NCBI GenBank assembly: GCA_036266975.1
Contig: DATAWZ010000193.1
Coordinates: forward strand, 1 to 16,017
Length of the DNA: 16,017 nucleotides
Direction of reading: 5' to 3'
From: DATAWZ01 sp036266975
GTDB taxonomy: Bacteria; Actinomycetota; Thermoleophilia; Solirubrobacterales; Solirubrobacteraceae
Below the pieces are notes generated by a model. It searched no databases. It was not told the DNA's origin and saw only the letters and a list, made by a program, of their open reading frames with translations. A program made the position numbers and the translations under genes. This document shows positions 7,247 through 13,639 of the stretch, piece after piece (the first letter of the stretch is position 1; each line of letters begins with the position of its first letter).

Positions 7247-7764
7247 TCCCGTGCGAGCGCGAGCAGCCGGGTCACCGTGTTCCAGTTGCGCGCCGTGGCC
7301 ACGACGCCGAAACGCTTCTCCCACAACGCGTAGCTGAGCTTGCTGTTCTGCAGGCCGTCGGGGCACCAGGCGTAGACCTCCCGGCCGGCGATGTGGAACC
7401 GGTCGGGCGCGACGCTGCTCGGCTCGATCTCCGCGGCCCGCCCGGGGTCGATTGCCTGCGAGAGGAACGAGACCACGAGCCGCGCACCGTCGGTGGCGAT
7501 ATCGGCGAACGGGTTGCCGGAGACGACCGCGGCGAGCTCCTCGGGGGTGCGCACCATCACCGGCACGGTCAGCCGGGACTCCAGCGCGCGGGCGACCTCA
7601 TCGGGATCGTCGCTGGCCGCGCGGAAGATCGCGTTGCCGCTCTGCAGGTGGGTTCGGGGGTCGGTGAACCCGAGCTCCTCGATCAGGGCGCGCAGATCGG
7701 CCATGGCGATCCGGTTGTGCCGGCCGAGGTTGACGCCGCGCAGGAGGGCCACATAAACCTTCAC
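7243..7764 (-). CDS. DUF1697 family protein
   Basis: A 173-residue cytosolic protein of unknown biochemical role. The start KVYVALLRGVNLGRHNRIAM (residues 2-21) and the following LRALIEELGFTDPRTHLQSG (about 23-42) are the hallmark of DUF1697. Later family segments are NPFADIATD, YAWCPDGLQNSKLS and a C-terminal RNWNTVTRLLAL. I choose the GTG at 7764 because homology begins exactly there and a TATCAT hexamer lies 6 nt upstream. Longer readings run into the divergent MerR gene. Its stop overlaps the ATG of the decayed downstream gene. It is transcribed divergently from merR-ahcY, so the MerR protein may also regulate it. Confidence 0.88.
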   Translation of the reverse strand: MKVYVALLRGVNLGRHNRIAMADLRALIEELGFTDPRTHLQSGNAIFRAASDDPDEVARALESRLTVPVMVRTPEELAAVVSGNPFADIATDGARLVVSFLSQAIDPGRAAEIEPSSVAPDRFHIAGREVYAWCPDGLQNSKLSYALWEKRFGVVATARNWNTVTRLLALARE

Positions 7765-7770
7765 ACGACA

Positions 7771-7776
7771 ATGATA
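7771..7776 (-). promoter_or_regulatory. -10 element for leaderless DUF1697 transcript
   Basis: Read on the minus strand this is TATCAT, close to TATAAT, ending 6 nt before the GTG at 7764. Transcription would begin at the start codon. It overlaps the opposing -10 element by 2 bp. Confidence 0.5.
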
Positions 7777-7780
7777 AGGT
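7775..7780 (+). promoter_or_regulatory. -10 element for leaderless MerR-ahcY transcript
   Basis: TAAGGT fits TANNNT and ends 6 nt before the GTG at 7787. It shares two bases with the minus-strand -10 element. The short AT-rich patch between the two start codons (22 bp, 7765-7786) stands out from the GC-rich surroundings. No -35 element is clear on either strand. Confidence 0.5.
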
Positions 7781-7786
7781 TTGGCC

Positions 7787-8176
7787 GTGGACGCCCTCAC
7801 CATCAACGAGGCCGCCGCGACGGCGGGCTGGTCGCCGCGCATGCTGCGCTACATCGAGGAGGCCGGGCTCCTGCAGGCGGCGCGGTCGCCGGCGGGTTAC
7901 CGGCTGTACGGAGCCGGCGAGCTGCAGCGGCTGCGCACCCTGCGCGAGCTGCTCGACCGCTTCGACCTGGCCCTCAGCGAGGTCGGGTTCGCCCAGCGGC
8001 TGCGGCGTGAGCCGGCGCTGCGGGCGGCGATCGAGGCCTGGCTGGTGGCTGAGGCCAGCCGTCCGCAGGACGTCCCCGCCCACGACTGGCTGCGCTACGA
8101 GCAGCAGAAGCACGAGCGGCTGCTGAGCGCCGCTCGCCGCCCACCCCACGAGAACCTGGAGCGAGCTCGCGTATGA
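7787..8176 (+). CDS. MerR-family transcriptional regulator
   Basis: A 129-residue regulator with an N-terminal winged helix-turn-helix: LTINEAAATAGWSPRMLRYI (residues 4-23), then EEAGLLQAARSPAGYRLYG, then ELQRLRTLRELLDRFDLAL. This is the canonical MerR order of recognition helix, wing and linker helix. The C-terminal ~50 residues lack the Cys cluster of metal-sensing MerR proteins, so a small-molecule effector is more likely. I prefer the GTG at 7787 over a TTG at 7781 because of the -10 spacing. Its TGA overlaps the ahcY ATG in an ATGA arrangement, implying translational coupling. By position it may sense a methylation-cycle metabolite such as S-adenosylhomocysteine or homocysteine, but that is inference. 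Confidence 0.85.
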   Translation: MDALTINEAAATAGWSPRMLRYIEEAGLLQAARSPAGYRLYGAGELQRLRTLRELLDRFDLALSEVGFAQRLRREPALRAAIEAWLVAEASRPQDVPAHDWLRYEQQKHERLLSAARRPPHENLERARV

Positions 8177-9627
8177 CGACGACTGTCCCGAGTGTGATCA
8201 CTGATTTCAAGGTGGCTGATCTTGGCTTGGCTGAGTTTGGTCGCAAGGAGATTCGTCTGGCTGAGCATGAGATGCCGGGGTTGATGCGTACGCGTGCGGA
8301 GTTCGCCGCGGTGCAGCCGTTGGCGGGTGCGCGGGTGACCGGCTCGTTGCATATGACGGTGCAGACGGCGGTGTTGATCGAGACGTTGGTTGCGTTGGGC
8401 GCGGAGGTGCGTTGGGCTTCGTGCAACATCTTCTCCACCCAGGATCACGCGGCGGCGGCGGTCGTCGTGGGCCCGCATGGCTCGGTCGGCGAGCCGAGCG
8501 GGGTGCCGGTGTTCGCGTGGAAGGGCGAGAGCCTCCAGGAGTATTGGTGGTGCACTGGGCGGGCGCTGTGTTGGCCTGAGGGGGGCCCGAACATGATCTT
8601 GGATGATGGTGGGGATGCCACGATGCTGGTGCATAAGGGCAGCGAGTATGAGCATGCCGGGCAGGTCCCGGACCCGGCGACGGGCGGGTCGGAGGAGTTC
8701 GGGGTCTTTTTGGAGCTGTTGCATCGGTCGTTGCTTGAGGACACGCAGCGTTGGACGCGGATCGGGCAGGGGATCCGGGGGGTGACCGAGGAGACCACGA
8801 CGGGGGTGCATCGGCTCTATCAGATGCATCAGCAGGGCCAGCTGTTGTTCCCGGCGATCAACGTCAACGATTCGGTGACCAAGAGCAAGTTTGACAATCT
8901 GTATGGCTGTCGGCATTCGTTGGTGGATGGCATCAACCGTGGGACCGATGTGATGATCGGCGGGAAGGTCGCGGTGGTGTGCGGCTACGGCGATGTCGGG
9001 AAGGGTTGCGCGGATTCGTTGCGTGGGCAGGGCGCGCGGGTGCTGGTCACCGAGATCGATCCGATCTGCGCGTTGCAGGCCGCGATGGAGGGCTATCAGG
9101 TCGTGCGCTTGCACGATGTGGTCGATAGCGCGGACATTTTCGTGACCGCGACGGGGAATCGGGACATCATCACCGCCGCGGATATGGCGCGGATGAAGCA
9201 TCAGGCGATCGTGGGGAATATCGGCCATTTCGATAACGAGATCGACATGGCCGGTTTGGCGGGTCTATCGGGGATCGAGCGGATCAACATCAAGCCGCAG
9301 GTCGATGAGTGGCGGTTCGCGGATGGTCATTCGGTGCTGGTGCTCTCCGAGGGGCGCCTGTTGAATCTGGGGAACGCGACGGGGCATCCGTCGTTTGTGA
9401 TGAGCAACAGCTTCACCAACCAGGTGATCGCGCAGATCGAGCTGTTCACCAAGAGCGCTGAGTATCCGGTCGGGGTGTATGTGCTGCCCAAGCATCTGGA
9501 TGAGAAGGTCGCCCGGCTGCATCTGGACGCGCTCGGGGTGCGGTTGACCGAGCTCACGCAGACCCAGGCCGAGTACATCGGGGTGCCCGTCCAGGGCCCC
9601 TACAAGCCCGACCACTACCGTTACTAA
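8173..9627 (+). CDS. ahcY: S-adenosylhomocysteine hydrolase (adenosylhomocysteinase)
   Basis: Reversibly splits S-adenosylhomocysteine to adenosine and homocysteine with bound NAD+, relieving product inhibition of methyltransferases. The 484 residues match the long bacterial/eukaryotic form with the extra internal segment (about 150-190) and the C-terminal KPDHYRY that reaches into a neighbouring subunit's NAD site. Active-site residues are intact: SLHMTVQTA (58-66, His60), NMILDDGGD (140-148), VTEETTTG (204-211, Glu206), VNDSVTKSKFDN (231-242, with Lys237, Asp241 and Asn242) and NIGHFD. The NAD loop is GYGDVGKG (271-278). Codon use is unlike the neighbours: 15 of 18 His codons are CAT and TTG is common for Leu, while the last ~30 codons look host-like. 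It is coupled to the MerR gene by a 4-bp overlap. Confidence 0.96.
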   Translation: MTTTVPSVITDFKVADLGLAEFGRKEIRLAEHEMPGLMRTRAEFAAVQPLAGARVTGSLHMTVQTAVLIETLVALGAEVRWASCNIFSTQDHAAAAVVVGPHGSVGEPSGVPVFAWKGESLQEYWWCTGRALCWPEGGPNMILDDGGDATMLVHKGSEYEHAGQVPDPATGGSEEFGVFLELLHRSLLEDTQRWTRIGQGIRGVTEETTTGVHRLYQMHQQGQLLFPAINVNDSVTKSKFDNLYGCRHSLVDGINRGTDVMIGGKVAVVCGYGDVGKGCADSLRGQGARVLVTEIDPICALQAAMEGYQVVRLHDVVDSADIFVTATGNRDIITAADMARMKHQAIVGNIGHFDNEIDMAGLAGLSGIERINIKPQVDEWRFADGHSVLVLSEGRLLNLGNATGHPSFVMSNSFTNQVIAQIELFTKSAEYPVGVYVLPKHLDEKVARLHLDALGVRLTELTQTQAEYIGVPVQGPYKPDHYRY

Positions 9628-9633
9628 CCGCCG

Positions 9634-10923
9634 GTGCGCGGGCTTCCGGCGAGCCGGGTCGCCGACCCCGGCCTCGCCGGGGCGGGCCGGGCGCGGATCG
9701 CGTGGGCTGACGCCCAGATGCCCGTCCTGCGCCAGGTGCGCGAGCGCTTCGCCGCCCAGCGCCCGCTCGAGGGCCTGCGCATCGCCGCCTGCCTGCACGT
9801 CACCGCCGAGACGGCGGCGCTCATGCGCGCTCTGCTCGCCGGCGGTGCCCAGGTCGGTCTGTGCGCGGCCAACCCGCTCTCCACCCGCGACGACGTCGCC
9901 GCCGCGCTCGCGGAGGTCGAGGGCGCGGCCGTCTTCGCCCGGCGCGGGGAGGCGCCCGAGGAGGCTCTCGACGAGCTCGTCGCCTGGCGGCCGCAGCTGA
10001 CCCTCGACGACGGGGCCGACCTGATCGTCGCGCTGCACGAGGCCGACGCGCTCGAGGACTATCTCGGTGGGCTGGAGGAGACGACGACCGGCCTGGTGCG
10101 GCTGCGCGCGCTCGCCGCCGCCGGCGCGCTGCACCGGCCCGTGCTCGCCGTCAACGAGGCTCGCTCGGAGCGGGTGTTCAATGATCGCTACGGAACCGGC
10201 CAGTCGGCGCTCGACGGGATCGTCCGCGCGACCAACATGCTGCTCGCCGGCCGCACGCTGGTCGTGTTGGGCTACGGGCCGACCGGGCAGGGAGTGGCCC
10301 AGCGCGCTCGCGGCGCCGGCGCGGTCGTCGTCGTGTGCGAGATCGACCCGGTGCGCGCCCTGGAGGCGCGGATGGAGGGCTACGAGGTCATGCCGGCGCT
10401 GGCGGCGGCCGAGCGCGGCGACGTGTTCGTCACCGTCACCGGCGTGCGCGACGTGCTCCGGGCCGAGCACTTCCAGGTCATGAAGGACGGCGCGGTGCTC
10501 GCCAACGCCGGGCACTTCGACGTGGAGATCAGCCTGGGCGAGCTGCGGGCGCTCGCGATCGAGCCGCCGGTCGAGCTGATCCCGCTGGTCGAGGAGTACC
10601 GGCTCGAGGATGGCCGTCGGCTGCACCTGCTCACCGGCGGCCGCGTCGTGAACCTCGCCGCCGGGGAGGGGCACCCGGCCGAGGTCATGGACATCTCCTT
10701 CGCCGGACAGGCGCTCGCCGCCGAGTACCTCGCCGGTGACGGCGCCGCGCTGCCCGCGGGGGTGCAGCCGGTCCCCGACGGGCTGGACGTCGAGGTCGCG
10801 CGCCTGAAGCTCGAGGCGCTCGGGGTCAGGCTCGACGCGCTCAGCGCCGACCAGCAGGCCTACCGAGAGGGCTGGACGCCGCCCGTCGCAGCACCCTCGC
10901 CAGCCCCGGGCTCGGCGCCCTGA
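9634..10923 (+). CDS. AhcY paralogue, short type, with altered active site
   Basis: A 429-residue S-adenosylhomocysteine hydrolase homologue starting at a GTG 6 nt after the ahcY stop, with no Shine-Dalgarno sequence. It resembles the short archaeal/Thermotoga type: no internal insertion, YGTGQSALDG (186-195) instead of YGCRHSL, and no KPDHYRY tail. Preserved features are CLHVTAET (53-60), LTLDDGAD (122-129), LEETTTG (147-153), the Rossmann loop GYGPTGQG (213-220) and NAGHFD (291-296). However, the motif that should read VND..TK..FDN reads VNEARSERVFND (173-184). The catalytic Lys is Glu179, and the Asp-Asn pair is reversed to Asn183-Asp184. Normal hydrolase activity is therefore doubtful. 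The Ala/Pro-rich last 15 residues overlap the opposing gene. Confidence 0.85.
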   Translation: MRGLPASRVADPGLAGAGRARIAWADAQMPVLRQVRERFAAQRPLEGLRIAACLHVTAETAALMRALLAGGAQVGLCAANPLSTRDDVAAALAEVEGAAVFARRGEAPEEALDELVAWRPQLTLDDGADLIVALHEADALEDYLGGLEETTTGLVRLRALAAAGALHRPVLAVNEARSERVFNDRYGTGQSALDGIVRATNMLLAGRTLVVLGYGPTGQGVAQRARGAGAVVVVCEIDPVRALEARMEGYEVMPALAAAERGDVFVTVTGVRDVLRAEHFQVMKDGAVLANAGHFDVEISLGELRALAIEPPVELIPLVEEYRLEDGRRLHLLTGGRVVNLAAGEGHPAEVMDISFAGQALAAEYLAGDGAALPAGVQPVPDGLDVEVARLKLEALGVRLDALSADQQAYREGWTPPVAAPSPAPGSAP

Positions 10924-13639
10924 GCACCGGCAGCTGCGGCCCGCCTGCGGGAGCGCAGCTGCTCGCGTCCAGCCAGTCGGTCTGGAGCATGATCCGCCCG
11001 AGCGCGACCCAGGCGGCGCCGTAGTAGCTCGGCGAGCGCGCGTCGAGCGCCTGCGCGCGAGCGAGCAGCGCGAACGCCTGGCCACGATCGCGGGCGGCCG
11101 AGGCCGCCGCCGCGGCGGCCACGAGCGCGACCGGATCGCTCCGGGTCGTAAGCGGCTGGCCGCTCAGCGTCATCGTGGCCGGGGTCGGCGTCCCGGCGCG
11201 GCGCAGGGTCGGCCACAGCGACGCGGCCGTCGCGCGGTCGGCGGCCGAGCAGGAGTCGGCGAGCCGAACCGGGACGCGCACGGCGTCGAAGCCGTACTCG
11301 GGCGCGACGCCCGCCTGCGACGGGCTGCCGATCGCGCTCAGCCGCCCCGCCGGCGAGGCGGTCGCCCAGTTGGGGGGCAGCGCCCCGCCGCGGGTGAGCG
11401 CGGCGAGCTCGCGGGTTCCCTCGGCGGCCAGGGCGTGCCATCGGACCGCGTCGCGCTCGTCGACGTGGGCGAGGATCGTGTAGGTCTGCGGGCTGAGGTA
11501 GCTGGGGTCGACGATCCGCTGCCCGCGGGCCCAGGGCCCGGCGAGCAGCACCGCGCCGGCGGTCTCCTGGCGCAGGATCGCCTGGGCGAGCACGCGCGAC
11601 TGCGCGGCGTAGCTCGGGGAGGCCCACCGGCGCGCGGCGAGGGCGAGCGCGCGGGCCGTGTCGAGGTCGGCGTCGCTCGCGGGCTGCGGGTCGACCACGC
11701 GGCCGCTCACCCAGTGGCTGGCGAGCAGGCCGTCGGGCTCGCGCAGGTGCTGCTCGGCCCACTGCCACGCGGCCTGGAAGCGGGCGCGGTCGCCGAGCGC
11801 GGCGCTGACCAGCATCGCGTAGGCCTGGCCCTCGGAGACGCTGTCGCCGCCCTGGTCCAGGCGCGAGACGCGACCGTCGGACAGTTCGTAGCGGTCCAGG
11901 AAGGCGGCGCCCGCGCCACGCACGACCGCCGCGGTTGACGGCGGCACGCGCACCGTGCTCGCCGGCGGGCGCGCGCCCTCGGCGCCCACGACGCCGGCGG
12001 CGATGGCCAGGCCGCCGGCGAGGGCCAGCGCGGCGGGCACGAGCGCGCGCTGCCGCGCGGCCCGTCGCCCGGCCCGACTCGTCGCCGGACGAGCCGCGGG
12101 CAGCCGGGCCGCGCCGAAGACCGCGGCCCACACGCCGCTGGCGAGCACCGTGATGTGCAGCAGCGCGAAGGTGACGTTGTTCAGCGTGGCCGGCGTGCCC
12201 TGCAGGGTCAGCCCGTACGCCGTGACCCCGAGCAGCACGGCGAGTGCGAGCAGGGCCGGCCAGGCGGCGCGCGGCTGCGGCGCGTCGGCGCCGCGCTTGG
12301 GCGTGACCACGAAGCGGCCACGGCGGCGCAGCAGGGTGAGCAGGCTCGCCCGGATGTGGATCCAGAACGACGCGGCGGCCAGGGAGAACGCCGGCCAGGT
12401 GTAGGCGCCGGCGCCCGCGACGGCCACCGTGCCCAGGCTCGCGCAGAAGTACGGCGCGAAGTGCAGCAGGAACTGGTCCGCGGTCGCGCCGGCGAGCGGC
12501 TGGGCGCCGGCGAGGATGCGGATGACCGGGAAGGACATGTAGGCGAGCACCGTCCAGCCCGAGAGGAAGTACAGCGAGGAGAGCAGGTACTGCACGCGCA
12601 CCCGCAGCGGCAGCCGCGCCCGCAGCGAGAGCGCCAGGCCGCCCAGGCACCCGCGGGCCCAGCGCTGCTGCTGGGAGACGTAGGAGGCGGCGTCGGCCGG
12701 CCCCAGCCCGCGCGCGAGCACGTGTGGCACATAGCGCGAGCGCCAGCCGCGCTCGTGCAGCCTGATCGACAGGGCGAAGTCCTCGGTCAGCGAGCTCTCG
12801 GGAAACCCACCGGCGTCCTCGAGCGCCGCACGCGCGAACAGCACGTTGGTGCCCGCGCAGAACATCGCGCCGTGCCCGTCCTTGCCGCGGGCGATCACCC
12901 CGAAGAACAGCGCCTGCTGGGCCCACGCGGCCGCGGCGATGCCCCCCTCGCGGGCGTTGGCGTAGTACTGCGGGGTCTGCACGAAGGCCACGTGCGGCTC
13001 CTGCAGGTGACCGAGCGTCGCGGTCAGCAGGCGGGGATCGGGCACGTGGTCGCAGTCGAGCACGAGCACGAACGGCGCGCGGGTGCGCGCGAGCGCGTGG
13101 TTGAGGTGGCCCGCCTTGGCGCCCGTGTGCTGCGGGCGGGTCACGTAGTGGACCGCGTGGCGGTCGGCCAGCCAGCGCATCGCCGGGTCCTGGGCATCGT
13201 CGAGCAGGTACACGCGCACGCGGGCGCCGTGCATGCGCCGGGCGGCGGCGACCGTCGGCTCCACGACGGTGACCGGCTCGCCGTACACGGGGATGAACAC
13301 GTCGACCGCCGGCGGGGAGCCCCGCCATCCGCGCGGCGCGCTGCCCCCGGGCCGGGCCCCGAGCGCCGTCCACCAGAAGCCGGCCGCCTGCACCAGGTTG
13401 AACAGCTCGGCGCCGAGCAGGATCCCGTACAGGGCGGGGTCGCCGATGTGCGCGGGCGAGAGCAGCCAGGTGAAGTAGAAGACGGCGAGCGCGACGGTGA
13501 TTGCGACCATCGCCGCCAGCCGGCCTCGCAGGCCGGGGGGCGCCGGGGCGCTCCAGGTCGGGGCGAGCAGGCGCGGGTCGCGGGTCTCGCGGGCGCCGGC
13601 GCGGGTCGGCTCGCGGCTGCTCCTCAGCGAAAGACCCAT
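10841..13639 (-). CDS. Fusion of BcsA-like GT2 polysaccharide synthase and GH8 endoglucanase
   Basis: A 932-residue membrane protein predicted to make and trim a beta-glucan, possibly cellulose. Two helices (about 43-60 and 68-92) precede a GT2 domain (about 110-340) with the processive signature: DD at 147-148, DCD at 195-197, TED at 285-287, QQQRW at 323-327. Further membrane segments follow (about 350-377, 388-430, 460-480, 487-510). A last hydrophobic segment (533-552) leads to a GH8 domain (about 565-890) with VSEGQAYAM (Glu603, predicted acid), ASDADLDTA (654-662) and YGFDAVRVP (Asp785, predicted base). No PilZ domain is seen. The ATG at 13639 is chosen because the upstream gene's stop lies 16 bp inside and no longer version makes sense. 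The synthase product could be another beta-linked polymer. The 3' end overlaps the AhcY paralogue. Confidence 0.88.
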   Translation of the reverse strand: MGLSLRSSREPTRAGARETRDPRLLAPTWSAPAPPGLRGRLAAMVAITVALAVFYFTWLLSPAHIGDPALYGILLGAELFNLVQAAGFWWTALGARPGGSAPRGWRGSPPAVDVFIPVYGEPVTVVEPTVAAARRMHGARVRVYLLDDAQDPAMRWLADRHAVHYVTRPQHTGAKAGHLNHALARTRAPFVLVLDCDHVPDPRLLTATLGHLQEPHVAFVQTPQYYANAREGGIAAAAWAQQALFFGVIARGKDGHGAMFCAGTNVLFARAALEDAGGFPESSLTEDFALSIRLHERGWRSRYVPHVLARGLGPADAASYVSQQQRWARGCLGGLALSLRARLPLRVRVQYLLSSLYFLSGWTVLAYMSFPVIRILAGAQPLAGATADQFLLHFAPYFCASLGTVAVAGAGAYTWPAFSLAAASFWIHIRASLLTLLRRRGRFVVTPKRGADAPQPRAAWPALLALAVLLGVTAYGLTLQGTPATLNNVTFALLHITVLASGVWAAVFGAARLPAARPATSRAGRRAARQRALVPAALALAGGLAIAAGVVGAEGARPPASTVRVPPSTAAVVRGAGAAFLDRYELSDGRVSRLDQGGDSVSEGQAYAMLVSAALGDRARFQAAWQWAEQHLREPDGLLASHWVSGRVVDPQPASDADLDTARALALAARRWASPSYAAQSRVLAQAILRQETAGAVLLAGPWARGQRIVDPSYLSPQTYTILAHVDERDAVRWHALAAEGTRELAALTRGGALPPNWATASPAGRLSAIGSPSQAGVAPEYGFDAVRVPVRLADSCSAADRATAASLWPTLRRAGTPTPATMTLSGQPLTTRSDPVALVAAAAAASAARDRGQAFALLARAQALDARSPSYYGAAWVALGRIMLQTDWLDASSCAPAGGPQLPVLRAPSPGLARVLRRAASSPLGRPAGRR

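Noticed and set aside
7781..7786. TTG at 7781 as the MerR start
   Set aside because: The GTG at 7787 sits 6 nt behind the -10 hexamer and fits a leaderless start; the TTG would lie upstream of the expected transcription start.
8170..8180. SAH riboswitch ahead of ahcY
   Set aside because: There is no room: ahcY begins within the MerR stop codon, and only 22 bp separate the MerR start from the divergent gene.
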